Below, piece after piece: positions 47,770-55,553 of a DNA stretch of 64,000 nucleotides. The DNA lies in NCBI GenBank assembly GCA_002690865.1, contig NZGG01000024.1:62001-126000 (forward strand), read 5' to 3'. The notes under the pieces were generated by a model. The model was not told the DNA's origin. It ran no database searches and worked only from the letters and a program-made list of their open reading frames with translations. The stretch's first letter is position 1. Every line of letters starts with the position of its first letter. Position numbers and translations under genes: made by a program. This DNA comes from Gammaproteobacteria bacterium (GTDB lineage: Bacteria; Pseudomonadota; Gammaproteobacteria; Pseudomonadales; Azotimanducaceae).

Positions 47770-49166
47770 TGCTTACTCCTAAACCTTACTTCCTGGCTGT
47801 GATGAATAAAATAAAAATCCATGGCTTATTAGTGTTACTAGTAACATCAGATCAGGTATTGGCAGACAGAGAAATACTTGATTACTTGGTTGGCTCTATA
47901 ACTATTTCAGAAAAATCCCAAATCACTTACATAGACATAGAAGATCTTTTGGAAGACCGATATTTTGAAGAAGCTATCAACCTTGCTCAAAACATCATCG
48001 ATGATAACTCTTCACTTGTCGTAGCCGAACCCATCATTTACGGAAAGCTTCTTGGCAACTTAGCCGTTGTTCTTAACTACGCAGGACAATACGAGGATTC
48101 ACTATCCGTATTCACCTCGGCACTCAAGTTTATGGAACCTGCCCTCCCCCAATTTAGTCCTGAACTTATAAACGTAATTCTAGCTAAGGCATCCACCTTG
48201 ATTACAATGGAAAAGCTGGATGAAGCCAAACAACAATTGAGGCGCGCACAACACATTACCCACCGCGACGACGGCGTATACACTGTCAGTCAATTGCCCA
48301 TCGTCGAAAAACTTTTTGAGATAAGCTCTCGAACAGGTGACTACCTTAATAGTGATAAACAAAAATATTTTACTCTTCAAGTCTTAAAAAAAACCTATGG
48401 TGCTGAGAGTACAGAGTTACTCCCAACGTTAATAAGCCTGGGACGCTACTATGCCGATAGAGGTGCATCTAGTGGGCAATTTGGAGATGGTCAACTGAGT
48501 CATCTTCGGCTATCGCTATTCGGACAATCTATCAGTTTGTATGAGGAAGCCATAGAAATTATTGAAAACAATTATGGGGTCAGTGATTCTAGACTTATTG
48601 AGCCGCTTGAGGGAATCGCTAGAACTAGGTATGTTCAACGCGTCAATAAAAAGTCAGAGGAAGCTGCTGAACGCGTTCTTCGAATAATAGAAAACAATCC
48701 TGCCACAGACACCCAGGATCGAGTTAACGCAATCATCAGGCTTGGGGATCTCTATACCCTGACATCAGATTCACGTGCCTCTGAATTATATCTTAGAGCC
48801 TGGAAATTAATTCAGGAAAGCGAAGAATATAAAGAGCAAAGAGTAAATATTTTTGCAAGACCACTGCGTCTTTGGCCGAGAGCGCAGAGAATGATCTATC
48901 TTGACAAGAGACCCACTACTGCAAATGATTCTGACGAGGAACTCTTCATCGAAGTTGAGTACGCTGTTAAGCCCAATGGCCGCGTTAGCAACATTCGGCT
49001 GTTGACTAAGAATGTGCCTAATAATGAAGTTCGACGCTTACGCACTCATCTTTATGAAACTCGTTTCCGACCAGAAATTATCAAAGGAAAAATTGTAGAA
49101 ACGTCAAAACTCGTATTTAAACAAAGGTTTCTCGTAGCAAATTCTGCTAATCCACGAACAGATTAG
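47769..49166 (+). CDS. Secreted TPR protein with TonB-like C-terminal domain, copy 2
   Basis: Paralog of the preceding gene. Shared landmarks are the DDGVYTVSQLPIVEKLFEIS and EGVYTLKQLNIIEELVEIS helices, YGAESTELLPT versus YGEDNPELLPA, and a TonB-like end (VEYAVKPNGRVSNIRLLT, FRPEIIKGKIV). The ATG at 47769 overlaps the upstream stop (TGATG). The signal peptide looks better from the ATG at 47802 (MNKIKIHGLLVLL, cleavage near VLA-D), so the true start may be there. Translational coupling suggests equal production of the two copies. Confidence 0.7.
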   Translation: MLTPKPYFLAVMNKIKIHGLLVLLVTSDQVLADREILDYLVGSITISEKSQITYIDIEDLLEDRYFEEAINLAQNIIDDNSSLVVAEPIIYGKLLGNLAVVLNYAGQYEDSLSVFTSALKFMEPALPQFSPELINVILAKASTLITMEKLDEAKQQLRRAQHITHRDDGVYTVSQLPIVEKLFEISSRTGDYLNSDKQKYFTLQVLKKTYGAESTELLPTLISLGRYYADRGASSGQFGDGQLSHLRLSLFGQSISLYEEAIEIIENNYGVSDSRLIEPLEGIARTRYVQRVNKKSEEAAERVLRIIENNPATDTQDRVNAIIRLGDLYTLTSDSRASELYLRAWKLIQESEEYKEQRVNIFARPLRLWPRAQRMIYLDKRPTTANDSDEELFIEVEYAVKPNGRVSNIRLLTKNVPNNEVRRLRTHLYETRFRPEIIKGKIVETSKLVFKQRFLVANSANPRTD

Positions 49167-49172
49167 CAGGAC

Positions 49173-49823
49173 TCAACTGCCGTCTAAAATAAATTCACGA
49201 AGTTGAGCGGCCAATCCCTTACATGCTGCATTGCCCGGCCTCGCTATTATGGGGATAGGGATGACCAGCCCCGCAATATATGAAGTTCCAGAAGCATCTG
49301 CACTTATTTTCCCAGCAGTTGTCAGTTGTTTAACGTCCCAAATTGAAGCCTGATAAGATGCATCTTGTTCCCAATAACTCATACCAAAACATCCTCCTCC
49401 AAAAGTTGTAAGGGTACAACTCATAGAGCCTCCTCTGTCGGTGGTTAGGGTATCTCCCTCTATCCAAGCAAGATATCGTACTTTAGCCTCATCAATACGG
49501 GCTCTCACTCCAGGCTCAGCAAAAAGTCGGCTCAAATCGGATGCGCTAGTAGGCGCTGTTCTCGGTTCAAACCAAGGATATAAATCATCTTTGAATTGAT
49601 TCTGTGGAATTAATCGAATGGCTGTTTTTCCCGTAGAAAGTTCGGATTCAATACAGTCTGTAAAACTGACTTTGGTCTCCCTGTCGCTATAGCTTGCTCT
49701 TCCAAGAATCACCATAGCTTCATCAAAATCTATACCCGTGACTGTAGATCTCGACTGTTCAATCCTTGAAGACACGCAGCCAGTTAGCACCAAACAGAGA
49801 AGAATGGCGCCTCTTATAATCAT
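49173..49823 (-). CDS. Hypothetical lipoprotein
   Basis: 216 residues, family not recognised. A lipoprotein signal ends at Cys16 (LVLTGC). A Gly/Cys-rich segment near residues 130-145 (SCTLTTFGGGCFG) could hold a disulfide. Its start overlaps the end of the upstream minus-strand gene (ATGA). It converges on the TPR gene with six bases between stops. Probably an envelope protein linked to the surrounding cluster. Confidence 0.6.
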   Translation of the reverse strand: MIIRGAILLCLVLTGCVSSRIEQSRSTVTGIDFDEAMVILGRASYSDRETKVSFTDCIESELSTGKTAIRLIPQNQFKDDLYPWFEPRTAPTSASDLSRLFAEPGVRARIDEAKVRYLAWIEGDTLTTDRGGSMSCTLTTFGGGCFGMSYWEQDASYQASIWDVKQLTTAGKISADASGTSYIAGLVIPIPIIARPGNAACKGLAAQLREFILDGS

Positions 49824-50491
49824 CGAATCAATTCCTTTCGTTGCCTTACCTCCGCGTCATCCAGCACCGATGACAAAAAGGGTGCTATTTCAGTAGCCAG
49901 TCTGGCGCCGCCATCTCGGATAGCAAGCACTGTAGCCTCCTTAACTGCAGCTCCAGATCCAAATCTTTCGCTTTCTGCTTTTCCGTAACCTACAAAAGCC
50001 CAGTCGCCAAGATTTTTTCCGTATCGATCCTTCAGCTGTATTTCATACTTTATTGAGACCTCATGGAATGCCAGTGTTGAAATAGCAGGGACGAGAAAAC
50101 CATACTCCACTATCTTAGGGATAAATATCGCATCCAATTCTAATCGTTGCTCATCAGATAATTCAGGGGAATCGATTTCTATAACTTCAGTAAAAAGAGC
50201 TGTAGAAAGGTTTCTAAAAAAGTTGAGGTTCTGATCTCCCAAGTCTATGTGGTATGTCCCAGACTGAGGCAAATCTTCTTTGTGCAGATAAGATCGAAAT
50301 TCTTTGGAATAATAAACTCCTACTCGGGCTGGTATTTTTTTTACTAAAGGGGTTGGTAAAGAACCTTTCACCAAAACTGTTTTCGTGCAGGCGCCATGAG
50401 TCAATAAGATTAGCAACAACGGCAAATAAATAAGGGGAGGGCGTATGATTTTCGCATAAAAACCTGTGGGCCTAGACCAACCTTTAAACAT
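49820..50491 (-). CDS. Hypothetical membrane-anchored or lipoprotein, partner of the downstream lipoprotein
   Basis: 223 residues, not recognised. An N-terminal hydrophobic segment (residues 18-34) ends in HGAC (Cys35), an imperfect lipobox. The body has features of small periplasmic proteins (VGVYYSKEFRSY, IEIDSPELSDEQRLELDAIFIPKIVEYGF) and resembles lipoproteins that accompany assembly machines, though no family can be named. Four-base overlap with the next gene shows a two-gene unit. Confidence 0.55.
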   Translation of the reverse strand: MFKGWSRPTGFYAKIIRPPLIYLPLLLILLTHGACTKTVLVKGSLPTPLVKKIPARVGVYYSKEFRSYLHKEDLPQSGTYHIDLGDQNLNFFRNLSTALFTEVIEIDSPELSDEQRLELDAIFIPKIVEYGFLVPAISTLAFHEVSIKYEIQLKDRYGKNLGDWAFVGYGKAESERFGSGAAVKEATVLAIRDGGARLATEIAPFLSSVLDDAEVRQRKELIR

Positions 50492-50846
50492 TATATCCCC
50501 CTACGGTGCTGACAATCTGCACGAATTATTATCCAGGAGCCAGATAACCCAATGTAAAGTCATCCCTCGTTCTTGCTTACGATGCAAGCAGACACTCCCA
50601 ATACTACCCGCGCTTGGCGCTGATTCCTATCCCTAGTTGTTTACGGATTTATTTTTTATAAATCGGGGCATTGGGAAGAATTACTCTCCTCAACGGGTCG
50701 AAGATAATATAGATTTAGAACCAAACAAGACGAATGAGTAGACTTTTGGCATTTTTCTGAGGTTATATACAGATTTGAACCGATTACAAGAAAAGGATGT
50801 GGGATGCTAACGAATTCACAAGAATCCAAATATAATATAAAGGCGT
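50492..50846. other. Divergent intergenic region upstream of the nine-gene operon
   Basis: About 355 bases, no gene. It holds an A+T-rich perfect inverted repeat GATTTAT-TTTTT-ATAAATC (50646-50664) and TATAAT at 50831-50836, only ten bases from the next start, so a leaderless or very short-leader transcript is possible. It must carry promoters for the plus-strand operon and the minus-strand lipoprotein pair. Confidence 0.4.
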
Positions 50847-52091
50847 ATGCTTTTTATGAATAACCGGTGTTTAACAGCCCTCAAAATCATCGCGCTCATG
50901 CTGCTGACTTCCTGTGGCTCGCGGCCGCCACAGCCGCCCCCACCACCGATGCCTGCGCCTAGTTCCCCATCCTCACCAAGCTCACCATCTATTCCCAGCC
51001 CTTCGTCTATGCCCGAGCCTAGCGCCGCGCCCTCCGAACCAATTAATCCAAGCTCAAGACCGGGCTCTTCCTCTGAGAATAGTGATGGGAAAGAAGTACA
51101 AGAGCAAATAGGGAAAAATTTACAAGAAAGAGGTGCTCAAGTTAAGCAAGCGAGTAAAAACCTCGGCGATCGTAATACTGATCCGTTGATCCCAGACGGG
51201 GACTCCAATCCATCCATCTACAACACGATGAACGATGAAGAAGTTACTTTGACCACCGAGCCAACACTAGCTTCAGAATCTCAGTCGACTTCGGGCGGTA
51301 GTCACGAACCATTACCTGATGAAATTTGGGATGCGCAAGACACTTTGGAAGTAGCGGGGGTCGCCCTGCAAACAGCAGGATTAATGGTAGAAACTGCTGT
51401 CAATGATGACGAACTTGCAGAGGCGGAGATTGAGCTTTCAACCGCGAGAGTGGCGATAATCATTGCAGAAGAAAATCTTGCGGATCTGAAAGAGACTCTT
51501 CAAAACAAAAATCTGAACAGCGGTGATGCAGAGGCAGCTATTTCAGCAACCGAGATTGCACTGAAAGAGGCCAACTTGGCTATCGTGCTCGCATCAGAAA
51601 TTTTCGAGGTTGAACTACCAAGTTCAGTTGCAACCCCTGAGGAGCCGATTTTTAGTGATGATAATTCCGGAAGTGATACAGACGGACGAATTAGTGAATT
51701 GGACAAGGAGCTCGAAGAGTCTCTTGTCACTTTTGATGACACTATCGATGTGGTAAAGCGCACTCTCTCGGATAAAACGCCTGCCCCCTTGCAAGCAAGT
51801 GTAAGTTCAAGCCCCAACAATTCCACCGAAGACATAAGAGGATCTGAAGATAGTGTCGTTTCCGAAGAACCTGGAGAGTCAAGCGACGCTGGAGCAGGCA
51901 CATCATCCAAGGAGGCAAAAGCCGCAGGAGGATCAAATATTTTAGATGCGAAGACCTCTGAAGACATTCCCGATTCTCAGGGAGATGACATCGTCGCAAA
52001 ACAACTGAGAGAAGCCGCAATAGCAGAGAAAAATCCGGATATAAAAGAGAAGCTTTGGGAAGAATATCGACGCTATAAGACAAGTATTTAA
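50847..52091 (+). CDS. Pro/Ser-rich lipoprotein, first gene of the pseudokinase-vWA operon
   Basis: 414 residues. A lipoprotein signal ends at Cys23 (LLTSC). Residues 26-75 are a low-complexity Pro/Ser stretch suited to crossing peptidoglycan. Residues 155-240 are Ala/Glu-rich helices (coiled-coil-like: AEAEIELSTARVAIIIAEEN). The remainder is acidic and Ser-rich, probably disordered. No family recognised. Thirteen bases separate it from the next gene. A second ATG three codons in is a possible start. Confidence 0.65.
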   Translation: MLFMNNRCLTALKIIALMLLTSCGSRPPQPPPPPMPAPSSPSSPSSPSIPSPSSMPEPSAAPSEPINPSSRPGSSSENSDGKEVQEQIGKNLQERGAQVKQASKNLGDRNTDPLIPDGDSNPSIYNTMNDEEVTLTTEPTLASESQSTSGGSHEPLPDEIWDAQDTLEVAGVALQTAGLMVETAVNDDELAEAEIELSTARVAIIIAEENLADLKETLQNKNLNSGDAEAAISATEIALKEANLAIVLASEIFEVELPSSVATPEEPIFSDDNSGSDTDGRISELDKELEESLVTFDDTIDVVKRTLSDKTPAPLQASVSSSPNNSTEDIRGSEDSVVSEEPGESSDAGAGTSSKEAKAAGGSNILDAKTSEDIPDSQGDDIVAKQLREAAIAEKNPDIKEKLWEEYRRYKTSI

Positions 52092-52104
52092 TTTAGGAGG
52101 GAAC

Positions 52105-53283
52105 ATGTCTATCAAATTTACTGCCTTACTTATCTTCTTAAGCATATCTGTAATCGCTGGGTGCACGTCTACAAAGGTCATCACTGCTAATTCAACTCCA
52201 GCCATCCAATCAATCGGCACCACGGTAGAAGAGCGTCTATTAGATATCGGGATCACGCCTTTTAATCCCAATATACCTTCGAAAGAATCTGCATTAGTAA
52301 GCGGCCTCATAATACCGGACGTTAGGAGAGCAGAGTCCGGCTACATAGCTTATCATCTTAAGGATACGCTAGAGCTGACAGGGAATTGGGGTGCCGTCCG
52401 GGTGACACCCAAAGCTACAGATACTGTAGGTTTACAAGTCACAGGAAAAATTATCGTGTCTGATGGCGAACAACTTCAAACACACGTCTGGGTGGTCGAC
52501 GCAACGGGTAAAAGTTGGGTTAACAAGACGTATAAAGATACTGCGAGTAAATTTTCATATGACGTCATAAAAGAGGATCCGTTCCAGGATCTTTATAATG
52601 AAATTGCCAATGATATTCTTCTCGTAAGACAAAAAATGGCTGCTGATCAGATGAGTCAGATTCAGCAGGTTGCGGAGTTAAAATTTGCAGCAGACCTGGC
52701 TCCTGATGTTTTTAAAGATTACCTAACCAAGGAGAACGGGCAGTTGAAGCTAATTCAGCTACCAGCAAAGGGTGACATGATGCTGCGACGCATAGAAAAG
52801 ATTAAAGAACGCGAGCACTCATTCGTCGATACAATGGATGACTACTACAGTCGTTTTTATATGGATATGCGCGAGTCCTACGACGAATGGCGTCTTTCCA
52901 CCTATGAAGAGGCAATTTTACTTCGACAGCTGCAAAAACAATCAAGAAATAGACTTATCGGCGGAGCTGCCTTGGTTGCTGCTGGCATTTATGCTGGGAG
53001 TGAGAGTGCGACATATGCAGAAACTCTCGCTTCTTCAGGCGCAGTCTCTGGTGGAATCGCTGCTATCAGAAGCGGACTTAATAGACGAAAAGATGCAGAG
53101 ATACATGCACAATCACTACGAGAATTAGGTCAGTCCTTAGGTAATGAAATAGGTCCATCGATTCTTGAGATAGAAGGTAAAACCATCGAACTAAAAGGAT
53201 CAGCAGCCATCCAATATGAAGAGTGGCGCAGCATACTAAAAGAAATATATATTGAGGAAATCGGCATGATGACAGAAGAGTAA
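52105..53283 (+). CDS. Lipoprotein of the pseudokinase-vWA operon
   Basis: 392 residues with a lipobox (VIAGC, Cys20) and a strong AGGAGG four bases before the start. The first 190 residues resemble periplasmic beta-sandwich lipoproteins (VSGLIIPDVRRAESGY, VRVTPKATDTVGLQVTGKI, VWVVDATGKSWVNKTY). A helical middle and a Gly/Ala-rich hydrophobic segment near residues 285-325 follow. The last segment could insert in or lie on a membrane. Family not recognised. Confidence 0.65.
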   Translation: MSIKFTALLIFLSISVIAGCTSTKVITANSTPAIQSIGTTVEERLLDIGITPFNPNIPSKESALVSGLIIPDVRRAESGYIAYHLKDTLELTGNWGAVRVTPKATDTVGLQVTGKIIVSDGEQLQTHVWVVDATGKSWVNKTYKDTASKFSYDVIKEDPFQDLYNEIANDILLVRQKMAADQMSQIQQVAELKFAADLAPDVFKDYLTKENGQLKLIQLPAKGDMMLRRIEKIKEREHSFVDTMDDYYSRFYMDMRESYDEWRLSTYEEAILLRQLQKQSRNRLIGGAALVAAGIYAGSESATYAETLASSGAVSGGIAAIRSGLNRRKDAEIHAQSLRELGQSLGNEIGPSILEIEGKTIELKGSAAIQYEEWRSILKEIYIEEIGMMTEE

Positions 53284-53303
53284 TAACTACGATTAGAGAC
53301 GTT

Positions 53304-55550
53304 ATGGCTTATCCTAAAAAAAAACAAGACTTTGATAAATTTACCCTGCTTGACTTACTTGGTGAAGATATAGCAGCGGTAACTTGGCTGGCTTTCGATA
53401 GGGATTTAAAAGAAAGAGTCTGTCTGAAGCTATATAAGAGCCCTGTGACCGAAGAAGATTTGTCAGCAACTAATGCGTACATCAAAAAAAGCAAGGGTCT
53501 TATTCACCAAAATATTCTCCGAACATTCGAGGCAGGATTTACAGAAAGCATTCCTTATCTGAGTCAACAGTTCCTAAGGAACGCTAGCCCTATTGCTCTA
53601 GGCAATGGCTCCTTCTCAGAAAATTGGTCAACAATCAGTTTGATCATTGACGCCTTAGCTTTTACCCATAGTCTTGGACTAATTCATGGCAGACTGAACC
53701 CCAATAAAATAATGCTAGATGAAACGGGACATCTCTGGATCAGTGGATTTGGTGTCCGATTAGGGAAGGTCAATAGCGTATACCTGGCTCCGAAAGCTGA
53801 GGAAACCAGTAGCCGAACCGATGATATTTACTCTCTAGGTGCTCTTATCTACCGATTCGTAGCTGGGGAAGAACTAAGCGAGGTAACACCGGATCTTAAT
53901 CTAATCCCTCGGGAACTAAGGTCAGTTATCAAAGGTATGCTTGAGATTTCTGACTACGAAAGACTCGATGATCTTATAGAGATTAAACAATCTTTTTCGA
54001 GCTACGCAGAAGGAGTCGCCGATCATTCATCAATTTCACCCGATACTTCGTTCGCAAAACGACGGGACCCACCGATTAAGTGTACTTCAAAAATTGCTAG
54101 CAACGATAGATCGGTGAATAACCAGATCCCCGTGAACGCCGCAGTTATTGGACTCTTAATACTTGTAAGTTTAGCGAGTTTCGTGTTCTTTTACCTACCT
54201 AAGGATAGAGCCGTTCCGATGGAGCAACCCGTTGGAAAAATTGAAGAAATTATTCAGGGGGAAAGCCTCCTTGGGAAGGGTGGCGAGACGAACCTATACG
54301 CACCCTTCGAGCTGGCTCAGATAGAGCTTGCGAAAAAACAAAGTCTGGAACTAACAAATCAGATACTCCGTCTACAAATCAAGCTAGAGGACCTAAAAGT
54401 AGAGCTTTGGGCGAAGGATTCTTACGATTTACTGACTAAGAATACTATTTTGGGTGACGAATTTTTCAGACGAGGACAATATCTAGAAGCCCTTACTACA
54501 TATAAGGAGACTCAGAAAAACCTAGAAGACCTGTATGGATCTGCCAGCAAAACCCTTATCGAGAATACCAAGATTGGAAATATGGCATTAGAGAACGGTA
54601 AAGCCAATCTCGCAATAAGAACTTTTAGAATAGCTACAGCGATCGATCAAGAAGATGATTTTCTAAAAACACAACTAAAACGGTCTGAGAATCTGAATTC
54701 CGTACTCTCACTCATTAACTTAGCGAAATCAGCAGAGCAACAAAACCAACTTAATTCTGCACTCCAACTCTACGAAGAAGCAAAAAATAAAGATTCACTC
54801 TGGAAGCCAGCAACTGAAGGCATTTTGCGAGTCGGAAGACTCATTAAACAGGGTGAGTTTGAAATCATAATGTCCCGGGCATTCACAGAACTCGCGCAAA
54901 AAAACTATGAGGAAGCCAGAACAGCATTTGAAATAGCCAAGACAATTTTTCCAAGATCATCGGAGCCTGAGGACGGAATGCTGCAAGTTGAACTTACAGA
55001 AATGATGGACGAAATCGATATACTGAGGTTAGAGGCAGAACAGCATGTGCGAGACGAGCTCTGGGGAGAAGCGATTAAGAAATTCGAGCTTGTACTGCAG
55101 CTTGATGACTCGCTAGTTTTTGCAATAAATGGTGTCGCTGAAGCAAATAAGAGACTCGAATTAAGCAACCGACTTCAACTTTTTATCGATGATCCAACTC
55201 TAATGAAAGATGATAAGAAATTAAGAGATGCCAAACGAGCAATAGCAGCCGCAAGTATATACGCCTCTCGAAGCCATATTACTTTCAAACAGACAGATAC
55301 CCTCTCAAAACTAATCTCTGTAGCCCGAATACCGATTCAAATCTTTATTTCTTCAGATGGGAAAACGGACATCTTTGTATATCAGGCGAGTCGACTTGGT
55401 AAAATCAAATACCAAGAACTAGAGCTATATCCTGGGACATATACAATCGTTGGTAAGCGACGAGGATATCGGGATACTCAATATACACTAAAATTACTGG
55501 CTAATATGCCGGTTGAACCTATCAACATTATATGTAACGAAAAAATCTAG
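53304..55550 (+). CDS. Membrane pseudokinase with TPR region and PEGA-like C-terminus
   Basis: 748 residues. Residues 12-235 are a Ser/Thr-kinase-like domain, but every catalytic residue except the Lys (CLKLYK, Lys42) is lost: HRD reads HGR (128-130), the metal Asn is Lys (NPNK, 132-135) and DFG reads GFG (SGFG, 147-150). The F-helix pattern DDIYSLGALIYRF is kept, confirming the fold. A membrane helix spans about 278-298. Beyond it, about 350 residues of TPR-like repeats would be periplasmic. The last 70 residues are PEGA-like (ELYPGTYTIVGKRRGYRD). It is probably a binding scaffold, not an enzyme. Confidence 0.8.
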   Translation: MAYPKKKQDFDKFTLLDLLGEDIAAVTWLAFDRDLKERVCLKLYKSPVTEEDLSATNAYIKKSKGLIHQNILRTFEAGFTESIPYLSQQFLRNASPIALGNGSFSENWSTISLIIDALAFTHSLGLIHGRLNPNKIMLDETGHLWISGFGVRLGKVNSVYLAPKAEETSSRTDDIYSLGALIYRFVAGEELSEVTPDLNLIPRELRSVIKGMLEISDYERLDDLIEIKQSFSSYAEGVADHSSISPDTSFAKRRDPPIKCTSKIASNDRSVNNQIPVNAAVIGLLILVSLASFVFFYLPKDRAVPMEQPVGKIEEIIQGESLLGKGGETNLYAPFELAQIELAKKQSLELTNQILRLQIKLEDLKVELWAKDSYDLLTKNTILGDEFFRRGQYLEALTTYKETQKNLEDLYGSASKTLIENTKIGNMALENGKANLAIRTFRIATAIDQEDDFLKTQLKRSENLNSVLSLINLAKSAEQQNQLNSALQLYEEAKNKDSLWKPATEGILRVGRLIKQGEFEIIMSRAFTELAQKNYEEARTAFEIAKTIFPRSSEPEDGMLQVELTEMMDEIDILRLEAEQHVRDELWGEAIKKFELVLQLDDSLVFAINGVAEANKRLELSNRLQLFIDDPTLMKDDKKLRDAKRAIAAASIYASRSHITFKQTDTLSKLISVARIPIQIFISSDGKTDIFVYQASRLGKIKYQELELYPGTYTIVGKRRGYRDTQYTLKLLANMPVEPINIICNEKI

Positions 55551-55553
55551 ACA

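Noticed and set aside
50914-51060. A tandem DNA repeat in the Pro/Ser-coding stretch
   Set aside because: It is low-complexity coding sequence without a fixed repeat unit.
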